Program-made: the position numbers and the translations under genes | In this document: one piece after another, positions 1 through 7,649 of the stretch | Layout: each line of letters starts with the position of its first letter | Position numbering within the stretch: position 1 is the first letter of the stretch | Notes under the pieces: generated by a model | The model's database searches: none | What the model was told of the DNA's origin: nothing | What the model saw: only the letters and a program-made list of their open reading frames with translations | Source of the DNA: Pseudotabrizicola sediminis | GTDB lineage: Bacteria > Pseudomonadota > Alphaproteobacteria > Rhodobacterales > Rhodobacteraceae | Reading direction: 5' to 3' | DNA length: 64,000 nucleotides | Assembly (NCBI RefSeq): GCF_004745575.1 | Contig: NZ_RPEM01000004.1 | Coordinates: forward strand, 62,001-126,000

Positions 1-1
1 C

Positions 2-598
2 TTTCAGGGCGCGGTGCCGGGATCGGAAATCAAGAAATTCATCGATCGGATCAAGGCCCTTGGTGGCGATGGTGGTCTGGCCGAAGCGATCGAGGCGGCA
101 GAGCAGATGCTGACCGAAGGCGCTGCGGTGGATGCGGCCGAGACTTTCGCCGCCATCCTCGAGGAAGAGCCGGAAAATGCCGCCGCCTATGGCGGGCTGA
201 TCCGCACCCATCTGGCGCTTGGCAATCTGGAACAGGCCGAGGTGCTGGCCGCCAATGCCCCCAAAGCCATCGCCACCGCCAAAGAGGTTGAAGCGGCCCG
301 CGCCCAGATCGAACTGGCCAAACAGGCGGCGAATGCCGGCCCGGAACAAGATCTGCAAAACGCGGTCGAGGCGGACCCCGCCGATCATCAGGCCCGGTTC
401 GACTATGCCGCTGCGCTGCTGGCGGCAGGCAAGACCGAAGCCGCGGTCGATCAGTTGCTGGAACTGTTCCGGCGTGACCGCGAATGGAATGACGGCGCGG
501 CCCGCACCCAGCTTTTCACTATTTTCGATGCGCTGGCGGCCAAAGATCCCATCGTCATGAAAGGGCGGCGCAAACTGTCGTCGATGATATTTGCCTGA
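2..598 (+). CDS. CnoX/YbbN-like thioredoxin-TPR co-chaperone, C-terminal part only
   Basis: The reading frame is already open at the left edge, so the N-terminal thioredoxin domain lies outside the window; the first visible residues (FQGAVPGSEIKKFID) look like the end of that domain. The remaining ~198 residues are alanine-rich paired helices of TPR type, with an NAAAYGGLIRTHLALG segment and the C-terminal KGRRKLSSMIFA. This matches the C-terminal half of the CnoX (YbbN) family, cytosolic holdases that protect proteins from oxidation and pass them to GroEL or DnaK. A GTG at 14 is internal and not the true start. The next gene follows after 27 nt on the same strand, so these probably form an operon. 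Family assignment is fairly sure; function is by homology. Confidence 0.75.
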   Translation, partial: FQGAVPGSEIKKFIDRIKALGGDGGLAEAIEAAEQMLTEGAAVDAAETFAAILEEEPENAAAYGGLIRTHLALGNLEQAEVLAANAPKAIATAKEVEAARAQIELAKQAANAGPEQDLQNAVEADPADHQARFDYAAALLAAGKTEAAVDQLLELFRRDREWNDGAARTQLFTIFDALAAKDPIVMKGRRKLSSMIFA

Positions 599-625
599 CG
601 CCGTTTCCGGCCTAGGTGGAAAGAC

Positions 626-1270
626 ATGATGAACGCATCTGACTTGCCCGACACAATTCCGGTTTTCCCGCTGCCAGGTGCCCTGATGCTGCCCCGGGCG
701 CGGCTGCCGCTGCACATCTTTGAACCGCGCTATCTGGCGATGGTGGAAGACTGCATGAAAACCAAAACGCGGCTGATCGGCATGATCCAGACGCGCGAAA
801 CGCCGGGTGGGGAAAAGCGCCTGCAGTCCATTGGCTGTGCGGGCCGGTTGACGGGGTTTTCGGAAACCGAAGACGGGCGCTACATGATCACACTGTCGGG
901 CATGTCGCGGTTCCGGGTGCGCGAAGAGGTGCAGGGTTTTGCCCCCTATCGCCGCTGTCTGGTCGACTGGTCGTCATTCGGCAGCGACCTGAACCGCGAG
1001 GATGAAAGTGATCCGGGTTTTGACCGCCCGGCCTTTCTGGCGGTTCTGGGGCGGTATCTGACCACGCTGAACCTTGCCACCGACTGGGACAGCCTGAAAG
1101 AGGCCGAAGCCGAACTGTTGATCAACTCGCTGTCGATGCTGTGCCCCTTCACACCCGAAGACAAGCAGGCCCTGCTGGAGGCTCCGTCGCTGTCCACCCG
1201 GCGCGAAACGCTGGTGACGCTGATCGAATTCGCCTTGCGGGGCGGCGCTGATGACGAGGTGATGCAATGA
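626..1270 (+). CDS. LON peptidase substrate-binding domain protein
   Basis: A 214-residue protein made almost entirely of a Lon N-terminal (substrate-binding) domain, opening with [26 protein letters not shown]-type sequence at residues ~10-36. It lacks the AAA ATPase and Ser-Lys protease domains of true Lon, so it cannot be a protease; such stand-alone proteins are cytosolic and of unknown role, possibly substrate or partner recognition. GGAAAG precedes the ATG by 5-6 nt. The stop overlaps the start of the next gene (ATGA), giving translational coupling. The order cnoX-like / Lon-like / Trm112-like is, from memory, a familiar alphaproteobacterial arrangement. Confidence 0.85.
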   Translation: MMNASDLPDTIPVFPLPGALMLPRARLPLHIFEPRYLAMVEDCMKTKTRLIGMIQTRETPGGEKRLQSIGCAGRLTGFSETEDGRYMITLSGMSRFRVREEVQGFAPYRRCLVDWSSFGSDLNREDESDPGFDRPAFLAVLGRYLTTLNLATDWDSLKEAEAELLINSLSMLCPFTPEDKQALLEAPSLSTRRETLVTLIEFALRGGADDEVMQ

Positions 1271-1479
1271 CCGAAACAACCGCGCGTGAAGGTGCCGCCG
1301 GCACCGCGCAGACCGTGGACCCGCGCATGCTGGAAAGTCTGATCTGCCCGGTCAGCCATGCCGTGCTGACCTATGACGCCGCCGCGCAGGAGCTGGTGTC
1401 CAAAGCGGCCCGTCTGGCGTTTCCGATCCGCAACGGCATTCCGGTGATGCTGCTGAGCGAAGCCCGCGCGCTGGAGTGA
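1267..1479 (+). CDS. Trm112 family protein
   Basis: A 70-residue protein with the compact Trm112/YcaR pattern: LICPVSH near residues 24-30 and a C-terminal [15 protein letters not shown]. Eukaryotic Trm112 is a zinc-binding activator of methyltransferases. The bacterial short forms usually retain a single Cys in the CPV segment, as here, so zinc binding is unlikely. The biochemical role in bacteria is not settled. Start ATG overlaps the stop of the Lon-like gene by four bases, so the pair is translationally coupled. Roughly 115 nt of non-coding sequence separates it from the cytochrome gene, which has its own ribosome-binding site. Confidence 0.85.
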   Translation: MTETTAREGAAGTAQTVDPRMLESLICPVSHAVLTYDAAAQELVSKAARLAFPIRNGIPVMLLSEARALE

Positions 1480-1597
1480 CGGCAGACTGGCCCTGATGAC
1501 GTTCTCGTGATCTGCAAGCGATCTACGACAACGTCACTTCCGCGATGCAAACCTGCACATATACTGCGCCGGAAGTATCAGCCAGGAGCCAGAATCC

Positions 1598-2032
1598 ATG
1601 AAATTAATCTCGAAAAGCCTGATTGCCGGACTTTTGCTTGTTGCCGGTGTCGCTGTCGCCAAAGAGGGCGTGCAGGACCCGACCGTGAAGGCCCGGATGG
1701 ACCTGATGAGCACCATTGGCATGAACGTCAAGGTTCTGGGCGACATGGCGACCGACAAGGTGGCTTTTGACGCCACCGCCGCCGCCGCCGCACAAGTGGC
1801 TCTGGTCGCCGCTACGGCCGATATCGCCGCGAAGTTTGAACCGCAGGCGACCGACCCGGTGGCCGAAGCCAAACCCGAGGTCTGGACCAACTGGGATGAT
1901 TTCGTAGCCAAGGCCGAGGTGCTGGAAGCCGCTGCAACCGCGCTGGACCCAAGCTCGCTTGACGGGGTTAAGGCCGGGATGGGGGCCGTCGGTGGCACCT
2001 GCCGCGACTGCCATTCCACATACCGGATGTAA
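1598..2032 (+). CDS. Class II c-type cytochrome (cytochrome c'/c554-like)
   Basis: A 144-residue periplasmic monoheme cytochrome. Residues 1-21 form a Sec signal peptide (lysine start, hydrophobic GLLLVAGVAV, AKE cleavage region). The heme motif CRDCH sits at residues 135-139, only five residues from the C-terminus, which is the hallmark of the four-helix class II cytochromes; the rest is helical and alanine-rich. Start ATG is preceded by AGGAG at about 1582. Rhodobacter sphaeroides has a class II cytochrome c554 (CycF), and formaldehyde oxidation there is linked to cytochrome genes, so the nearby formaldehyde dehydrogenase may be relevant. Direct redox partner unknown. Confidence 0.9.
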   Translation: MKLISKSLIAGLLLVAGVAVAKEGVQDPTVKARMDLMSTIGMNVKVLGDMATDKVAFDATAAAAAQVALVAATADIAAKFEPQATDPVAEAKPEVWTNWDDFVAKAEVLEAAATALDPSSLDGVKAGMGAVGGTCRDCHSTYRM

Positions 2033-2053
2033 GTCAGTCCCGTCTGTTCAAGG

Positions 2054-2080
2054 AAAGGCCCCCTTTTGTCGGGGGCCTTT
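2054..2080. terminator. Bidirectional terminator between convergent genes
   Basis: Perfect 10-bp inverted repeat AAAGGCCCCC (2054-2063) / GGGGGCCTTT (2071-2080) with a 7-nt loop, flanked by A and T tracts on both sides. It lies between the cytochrome gene (+) and the I78 inhibitor gene (-), so it can end both transcripts. Confidence 0.85.
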
Positions 2081-2100
2081 TGCCACTCAAATCCGCCCGT

Positions 2101-2370
2101 TCAGCTGCAATGCACGCGCGAGATCCGCTCGGTGCGGTCAATCTCGATGTTCAGCCGGTCAACCCGGTAATCCATCGTTACCGCCGTATCCGGGCGGATG
2201 ATCCGGGTTTGCTGACCGAACTTCATCGTTTCCAGAACCGAGGCTGGCTGGCCCACCAGCCCCTGCAGCGCATTTGCACCACAGCTGGAAAGGTCAGGGC
2301 CATCCGGCACGACGGGCTGGCACGCTGCCAGAGCGGCCACAATACATCCTGCAAAGGCTGCGTGTTTCAT
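2101..2370 (-). CDS. I78 family peptidase inhibitor, putative lipoprotein
   Basis: An 89-residue protein. The N-terminus is a lipoprotein signal with lipobox LAAC (Cys17), so it is probably anchored in the outer membrane or periplasm. The body carries the I78 pattern: CGA near residue 30, LVGQPASVL, RIIRPDTAVTMDYR and a final RVHC. I78 inhibitors block serine peptidases with a surface loop and are compact, about 60-70 residues after processing. The start is placed at ATG 2370 because GGAG lies 7 nt upstream; an in-frame ATG four codons earlier has no such site. It converges on the cytochrome gene and starts divergently from the dehydrogenase gene. Confidence 0.85.
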   Translation of the reverse strand: MKHAAFAGCIVAALAACQPVVPDGPDLSSCGANALQGLVGQPASVLETMKFGQQTRIIRPDTAVTMDYRVDRLNIEIDRTERISRVHCS

Positions 2371-2593
2371 ACTGGTCTCCATTCTTCGGCGGCAGCTTGG
2401 GTGCCGGGCCGCACCTGCCCAAGCATTTGGCCATTCCCGCTGCCCGTCTTCAACCCCTGCCGTGCGCACAGGCGAAAGCCTGCGCAGCCATGGCTTTACG
2501 GCCTTGGACAGAAGTGGAAATTCCCGACGCAGGGTCTTGCCTTGGCAGGCAGTTTCCCGCAGCCTGTCGCCAAACCGAAACAGGAGAATACCC

Positions 2594-3724
2594 ATGCGCA
2601 CCCGTGCCGCCGTTGCCCTTGCCCCCGGCAAACCGCTGACCGTGATGGAGGTCAATCTGGCCGACCCCAAAGAGGGTGAGGTGTTGGTGGAAATCAAGGC
2701 GACCGGCATCTGCCACACCGATGAATTCACCCTGTCGGGTGCCGACCCCGAAGGGCTGTTCCCCGCCATTCTGGGGCATGAAGGTGCCGGCGTGGTCATT
2801 GCCTGCGGACCGGGGGTGAAAAGCCTGAAGCCCGGCGACCATGTCATCCCGCTCTACACCCCCGAATGCCGCCAGTGCCCCAGCTGTCTGAGCCAGAAGA
2901 CCAACCTGTGCACCGCGATCCGTTCCACCCAAGGCCAGGGGTTGCTGCCCGATGGCACCACGCGGTTTTCCATGCTGGATGGCACGCCAATCCATCACTA
3001 CATGGGCTGCTCGACCTTCGCCAACCACACCGTGGTGCCGGAAATCGCGCTGGCAAAGGTGCGCAAGGATGCGCCGTTTGACAAGATCTGCTACATCGGT
3101 TGTGGCGTCACCACAGGCATCGGCGCCGTGATCAACACCGCCAAGGTGGAGATCGGGGCCAAGGCGGTGGTGTTCGGTCTGGGCGGCATCGGGCTGAACG
3201 TGTTGCAGGGGCTGCGGCTGGCCGGGGCCGACATGATCATCGGGGTCGACATCAACAATGACCGCAAGGAATGGGGCGAGCGGTTCGGGATGACGCATTT
3301 CGTCAACCCCAAAGAGATCGAAGGCTCGGTCGTCCAGCACATCGTCGATCTGACCAAGACGCCCTTCGACCAGATCGGCGGCGCGGATTATTCGTTCGAC
3401 TGCACCGGCAATGTGAAGGTGATGCGCGACGCGCTGGAATGCACCCACCGCGGCTGGGGCCAAAGCATCATCATCGGCGTCGCCCCGGCGGGCGCCGTGA
3501 TCGAGACGCGCCCCTTCCAGCTGGTGACCGGGCGGGTCTGGAAAGGCACTGCCTTTGGCGGCGCGCGCGGGCGCACGGATGTGCCGACGATTGTGGACTG
3601 GTACATGGATGGCAAGATCCAGATCGACCCGATGATCACGCATACGCTGGCACTGGAGGACATCAACAAAGGGTTTGACCTGATGCATTCCGGCGAAAGC
3701 ATCCGGTCTGTCGTGATCTACTAA
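2594..3724 (+). CDS. adhI: S-(hydroxymethyl)glutathione dehydrogenase / class III alcohol dehydrogenase
   Basis: 376 residues, the usual length. It oxidises S-hydroxymethylglutathione (formaldehyde plus glutathione) to S-formylglutathione with NAD+ in the cytosol, detoxifying formaldehyde. Catalytic zinc ligands are visible as C40 and H62 in the GHEGAG motif; the structural-zinc Cys cluster is C92, C95, C98 and C106. A Rossmann motif GLGGIGLNVLQG binds NAD. The start at 2594 is chosen for AGGAG at 2582-2586; upstream in-frame codons do not resemble the family. The partner S-formylglutathione hydrolase gene is not adjacent here. The symbol follows Rhodobacter usage; frmA, flhA and adhC are equivalent. 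Confidence 0.95.
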   Translation: MRTRAAVALAPGKPLTVMEVNLADPKEGEVLVEIKATGICHTDEFTLSGADPEGLFPAILGHEGAGVVIACGPGVKSLKPGDHVIPLYTPECRQCPSCLSQKTNLCTAIRSTQGQGLLPDGTTRFSMLDGTPIHHYMGCSTFANHTVVPEIALAKVRKDAPFDKICYIGCGVTTGIGAVINTAKVEIGAKAVVFGLGGIGLNVLQGLRLAGADMIIGVDINNDRKEWGERFGMTHFVNPKEIEGSVVQHIVDLTKTPFDQIGGADYSFDCTGNVKVMRDALECTHRGWGQSIIIGVAPAGAVIETRPFQLVTGRVWKGTAFGGARGRTDVPTIVDWYMDGKIQIDPMITHTLALEDINKGFDLMHSGESIRSVVIY

Positions 3725-3738
3725 GGCTGACGTTGACC

Positions 3739-3778
3739 GGGGGGTTTCACACCCCCCGGCCCCCCGTGGGATATTTTT
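3739..3778 (+). terminator. G/C-run hairpin terminator of adhI
   Basis: Six G (3739-3744), a TTTCACA loop, six C (3752-3757), then CCCCCCGTGGGATATTTTT ending in five T. The sequence CCCCGTGGGATATTTTT after genes recalls, from memory, a dispersed 3'-end motif in Rhodobacteraceae genomes; only one copy was seen in this window. Confidence 0.65.
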
Positions 3779-3896
3779 CAACAGGTAATAAGAAGTGACG
3801 GGATGGTGGGACTCCCGATGCGCTGGCACTGGCCTGTCAGCTTGAGGCTTTCCATGGGCGGGCCAAAATGCGACAAGCGGCGGAATGGAGAGACCA

Positions 3897-4646
3897 ATGC
3901 CTGAAACCCGTACCCCCCGCCTTTGCGTTCTGATCGACGCCGACAATGTTCCCGCCAGCTATGCCGAGGCGATCTTTGAAGAGATCGCCGCGCTGGGTGA
4001 AGCGTCCGTCCGCCGGATCTATGGCGACTGGTCGGCGCAGCGATTGGGCGGCTGGGCCAAGAAGGTCGCGGCGCTTGGTCTGGTGGCAGATCAGCAGTTT
4101 TCCAACACCAAGGGCAAGAATGCGTCAGACATCGGGCTGGTGATCGCCGCGATGGATTTCCTCCATTCCGGCCTATTCGATGGCTTTGTGCTGGTATCGT
4201 CAGACAGTGATTTCACCCGGCTTGCCGCACGCATCCGCGAGCAGGGTCTGGACGTTTATGGCATCGGCGAGAAAAAGACGCCTGAGGCATTCCGCATGGC
4301 CTGCAAGCGGTTCATCTATGTGGAAAACCTGAACACCCCTGCCGAGGAAGCGCCGCGCAGCATGTTCCGCAGCGAGACAGTGGAAGATGCCCCGCCACCA
4401 CGCCCCGGCACCAAGGAAGCCCCGTCCGGGGCCATTCCGCTGATCGTCGCCGCGATGCGGGCCATCGACCCGGATGGCGAATGGTATACGCTGGGGCCTT
4501 TGGGCCAGTTCATCACCCAGGCCAACCCGGATTTCGACACCCGCACCTATGGCGCGGCCAAGCTGTCAGATCTGGTGCGCCGCCTGCCCCGGTTCGAGGT
4601 GCGGCAAAGCCCGAGTGGCCAGCTGGAACTGCGCGACCTGTCCTGA
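3897..4646 (+). CDS. NYN domain protein with C-terminal OST-HTH/LOTUS domain
   Basis: About 249 residues. The N-terminal ~150 residues are a PIN-like NYN (LabA/DUF88) nuclease fold: the first acidic motif is VLIDADNVPASY (D14, D16), and a central SSDSDFTRLA carries further metal-binding aspartates. The C-terminal ~75 residues (from SGAIPLIVAAMRAI through QLELRDLS) match an OST-HTH/LOTUS winged-helix RNA-binding domain. Together this suggests an RNA-directed nuclease, but substrate is unknown. ATG 3897 is preferred because GGAG ends 6 nt upstream; ATG 3885 is an in-frame alternative adding four residues. It stands alone between adhI and the flavin oxidoreductase gene. Confidence 0.85.
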   Translation: MPETRTPRLCVLIDADNVPASYAEAIFEEIAALGEASVRRIYGDWSAQRLGGWAKKVAALGLVADQQFSNTKGKNASDIGLVIAAMDFLHSGLFDGFVLVSSDSDFTRLAARIREQGLDVYGIGEKKTPEAFRMACKRFIYVENLNTPAEEAPRSMFRSETVEDAPPPRPGTKEAPSGAIPLIVAAMRAIDPDGEWYTLGPLGQFITQANPDFDTRTYGAAKLSDLVRRLPRFEVRQSPSGQLELRDLS

Positions 4647-4727
4647 CGCGCACAGCTGCCGTGCGGGCCGGCACCTTTGCACCGACTGCGGCCTTGCCTA
4701 TGGTGATGCAAAGAGCAGGAGGCCGGT

Positions 4728-5774
4728 ATGGGCGAGATTTCCTTGGGGCTGGACACGTTCGGCGATGTGAACCGTGGCGCGGACGGGCAGATGTTGCCGA
4801 TGGCCCAAGTGCTGCGCGACGTGGTGGAACAGGCGGTGCTGGCTGATCAGGTGGGCATTGACTTCATCGGGCTTGGCGAACACCACCGCGATGATTTCGC
4901 CATTTCTGCGCCCGAGATTGTGCTGGCCACCATTGCGGGGCGCACCAGCCGCATTCATCTTGGCACCGCCGTGACCGTGCTGTCGTCGGATGACCCGGTG
5001 CGGGCGTTCCAGCGGTTTTCCACCCTGAATGCTGTGTCGAATGGCCGGGCCGAGGCCATTCTGGGCCGTGGATCGTTCAGCGAAAGCTATGCGTTGTTTG
5101 GCTATGACATGGCCAATTACGATCAGCTGTTCGAGGAAAAGCTGGACCTGTTCGCGCGTCTGGTGCGCGAGAAAAAGGTCAGCTGGAAGGGCGAAACCCG
5201 CGCCCCGCTGAAAAATCAGGTGGTCTACCCGCCATTGGGGCCAAAGGGGCTGACCACATGGGTCGGTGTTGGCGGCAGCCCGGAGTCGGTGGTGCGGGTG
5301 GTGCGGCAGGATCTGCAGCTGATGCTGGCGATCATTGGCGGCGATCCGGCGCGGTTTGTGCCCTATATCGATCTGTATCACCGCGCTGTGGCGTCGATGG
5401 ATGCAAAGGTGCGCCCGATTGGTGTGCATTCCCCCGGTTTTGTCGCCGCGACGGACGGGGTGGCGCAAGAGGCGCTGTGGCCGCATTACCGCGAGATGTT
5501 CGGCCGCATCGGGCGAGAACGGGGCTGGCCGCCGGTCACCAAGGACAAGTATCTGGCCGAGATCGAGCATGGCTCGCTGTATGTCGGCAGTCCGGAGACG
5601 GTCGCGCGCAAGATCGCAAAGACGGTGCGGACATTGAAGATTCAGCGCTTTGACATGAAATACGCGACCGGCCCGCAGCCGCATGGCGATCTGATGGCGT
5701 GTATCCGGCTGTATGGTCAGACCGTCATTCCGATGGTGCGCGACATGCTGGCCAGCGACCGCGCGGTAGCCTGA
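4728..5774 (+). CDS. LLM class flavin-dependent oxidoreductase
   Basis: A 348-residue luciferase-like monooxygenase-fold protein. Typical segments are QAVLADQVGIDFIGLGEHH near residues 36-54, IHLGTAVTVLSSDDPVR, then RAEAILGRGSF and a C-terminal part with VGSPETVARKI. These enzymes use reduced FMN or F420 to oxidise small organic substrates; this subgroup (LLM oxidoreductase, putative) has no assigned substrate. AGGAGG is 5-6 nt before the ATG. It converges with the GNAT gene on the opposite strand with a 14-nt gap, leaving no room for a separate terminator. Confidence 0.88.
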   Translation: MGEISLGLDTFGDVNRGADGQMLPMAQVLRDVVEQAVLADQVGIDFIGLGEHHRDDFAISAPEIVLATIAGRTSRIHLGTAVTVLSSDDPVRAFQRFSTLNAVSNGRAEAILGRGSFSESYALFGYDMANYDQLFEEKLDLFARLVREKKVSWKGETRAPLKNQVVYPPLGPKGLTTWVGVGGSPESVVRVVRQDLQLMLAIIGGDPARFVPYIDLYHRAVASMDAKVRPIGVHSPGFVAATDGVAQEALWPHYREMFGRIGRERGWPPVTKDKYLAEIEHGSLYVGSPETVARKIAKTVRTLKIQRFDMKYATGPQPHGDLMACIRLYGQTVIPMVRDMLASDRAVA

Positions 5775-5788
5775 AGGCAAGTCTGCCG

Positions 5789-6208
5789 CTACAGCGCCAG
5801 TACCATGTCGCGGTGCGGGATGCCCGCGTCGTCGTAAACCGGGCCTTCGGCGGTGAAGCCCAGGCGTTCGTAGAAACCCAGAGCATGTGTCTGCGCGCCG
5901 AGTTTGGCGCGGCTTATCCCGGGCCAGCGGCGGAGTTCCTCTACCGCGCCCCTTACAAGGGCCGCGCCGAGACCGGTGCCGCGTGCGGCAGGCAGAACGC
6001 AGACGCGGCCGATCTTGCCGGTGTCGCCGGACAGCAGCAGCCGGGCAGAGCCCATGGGGATGCCATCGACCATCGCAAGCAAATGAATGGCCTCGTCATC
6101 CTTGTCGTCCACCTCGTCTGCCTCGGACACGCCCTGTTCCTCGATGAACACGGTGCGGCGCAACTGGCGGCAGGTGGCGATGTCGCGGGTGGGGGCGATG
6201 TGGATCAT
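5789..6208 (-). CDS. GNAT family N-acetyltransferase
   Basis: A 139-residue single-domain acetyltransferase of the ElaA/YjcF-like type. The acetyl-CoA pyrophosphate loop is the [17 protein letters not shown] segment near residues 70-86, and a C-terminal [10 protein letters not shown] motif matches motif B. The start codon overlaps the stop of dapE by four bases (ATGA on the minus strand), so it is co-translated with dapE. Acceptor substrate unknown; the coupling suggests, but does not prove, a role near lysine or cell-wall precursor metabolism. Confidence 0.88.
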   Translation of the reverse strand: MIHIAPTRDIATCRQLRRTVFIEEQGVSEADEVDDKDDEAIHLLAMVDGIPMGSARLLLSGDTGKIGRVCVLPAARGTGLGAALVRGAVEELRRWPGISRAKLGAQTHALGFYERLGFTAEGPVYDDAGIPHRDMVLAL

Positions 6209-7353
6209 GCGAAGTAGTCCTGCAGGATGCGGGTGTAGATGGTCTTGAGCTGGTGGATCTGCGCGACCTCTACCCGTTCATCGACCTGATGCATGGTCTT
6301 GCCCACCAGACCGAATTCCACCACCGGGCAATGGTTTTTGACAAAACGCGCGTCCGACGTGCCGCCAGAGGTAGAGGCCACGGGCGTGCGCCCGGTGATC
6401 GCCTGCACGGCGTGGGCGATCAGGGCCGAGAAATCTCCGGGCGGGGTCAGGAAACTTTCGCCCGAAATCTGCACCCGAAGGTCAATCTGCACCCCGGTTT
6501 CCTGCGCCACGGCCTGCGCATGATCTTGCAGCCAGCGGGTCAGGCTTTCCCCGGTATGCAGGTCGTTGAAGCGGATGTTCACAGTGGCCGAGCCCCGCGC
6601 CGGGATCACGTTATTGGCCGGATTGCCGCAGTCGATGGTGGTGATCGCCAGCGTTGAGGCGTCGAAATGGGCGCTGCCTTGGTCCAGCGGTTTTTCCTCC
6701 AGCCGGGAAAGCAGCCTGACCAGCGCCGACATCGGGTTCTTGGCCCGGTGCGGATAGGCCGAATGGCCCTGCACCCCGGTGGCGGTGATAAAGGCGGTCA
6801 TGCTGCCGCGGCGGCCGATCTTCATCATTTCGCCCATGTCATTCGGGCAGGTCGGCTCGCCCACAAGGCAATGTGTCATCCGTTCGCCCTGCCCGGCCAT
6901 CCAGTCCAGCAGGGCCATGGTGCCATCAACCCCCACCCCTTCCTCATCGCCGGTGATGGTCAGGATCACCGCGCCATCTGGCGGGGTATCGCGCACGAAA
7001 TCCACCGCTGCCGCGACAAAGGCCGCCACGCCGGATTTCATGTCAGTCGTGCCCCGGCCATACATCCAGCCATCGACCACTTTGGCCCCGAACGGGTCTT
7101 GCGTCCAGGCGGCGGCGTCGCCCACCGGCACCACATCGGTGTGACCGTTGAAGCCGAAACTGCGGTTGGCCCCGCGTGTGCCCCAGCGGGCGAACAGGTT
7201 GGGCACGCCGCCCCGGTCCACCCGGGTGCAGGTGAAACCTGCTTCGGTCAGCACACCTTCGAGCAAGACCAGCGCGCCCCCCTCTGCCGGGGTCACCGAA
7301 GGGCAACGCACCAGATCGGCGGTCAGGGCAACAGGGTCAATGGGACTGGTCAT
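6205..7353 (-). CDS. dapE: Succinyl-diaminopimelate desuccinylase
   Basis: 382 residues, M20 metallopeptidase family. It removes succinate from N-succinyl-LL-diaminopimelate in the succinylase branch of lysine/meso-diaminopimelate synthesis, in the cytosol. Metal ligands and catalytic residues are visible: H71 and D73 in [13 protein letters not shown]105 in [10 protein letters not shown], and E138-E139 in ITGDEEG. The start is set at MTSPIDP (7353), because the 30 codons upstream look non-coding and the family begins here. Its pathway partner dapD lies 3.3 kb away on the same strand, with two unrelated plus-strand genes between them. Confidence 0.95.
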   Translation of the reverse strand: MTSPIDPVALTADLVRCPSVTPAEGGALVLLEGVLTEAGFTCTRVDRGGVPNLFARWGTRGANRSFGFNGHTDVVPVGDAAAWTQDPFGAKVVDGWMYGRGTTDMKSGVAAFVAAAVDFVRDTPPDGAVILTITGDEEGVGVDGTMALLDWMAGQGERMTHCLVGEPTCPNDMGEMMKIGRRGSMTAFITATGVQGHSAYPHRAKNPMSALVRLLSRLEEKPLDQGSAHFDASTLAITTIDCGNPANNVIPARGSATVNIRFNDLHTGESLTRWLQDHAQAVAQETGVQIDLRVQISGESFLTPPGDFSALIAHAVQAITGRTPVASTSGGTSDARFVKNHCPVVEFGLVGKTMHQVDERVEVAQIHQLKTIYTRILQDYFA

Positions 7354-7518
7354 CTTGGCTCTCCGGCAGCGGTGATGCAGGCATACCCACAGGGCGCGCG
7401 CGCTGCAACTGTCTGCAGCGCGGCCACCTATTGTTGCCGCCAAGACACGTTCGGCCCCAGCCCCACGGGCCTGCCATTCTTGCGGGCAGAAATGTGGATG
7501 ACTTGCGGCAGGACTCTG

Positions 7519-7532
7519 TTAACCTTCGTTAA
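7519..7532. promoter_or_regulatory. TTAA-N6-TTAA motif upstream of the choice-of-anchor L gene
   Basis: TTAACC-TTCG-TTAA lies about 118 nt before the start at 7650. It resembles a CtrA site (TTAA-N7-TTAA) but the spacer is one base short, so it may be a weak site or chance. Confidence 0.25.
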
Positions 7533-7649
7533 AATTTAGATCCCAGAGGCAGGGCAGAGCAGGGTCAACGTACCCATTCACGACAAACGCTCCGGCAGGC
7601 ATTCGCCTGACCGCTTACAATGCTCTGTCTCCAACGGGGGGAGGCAGTC

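Noticed and set aside
2450-3946. A 498-codon open frame on the minus strand, opposite adhI
   Set aside because: Lies antisense to a well conserved dehydrogenase and reads as His/Arg/Pro-rich sequence with no motif.
4698-5780. A 360-codon minus-strand frame opposite the LLM oxidoreductase gene
   Set aside because: Antisense shadow of an LLM oxidoreductase with clear motifs.
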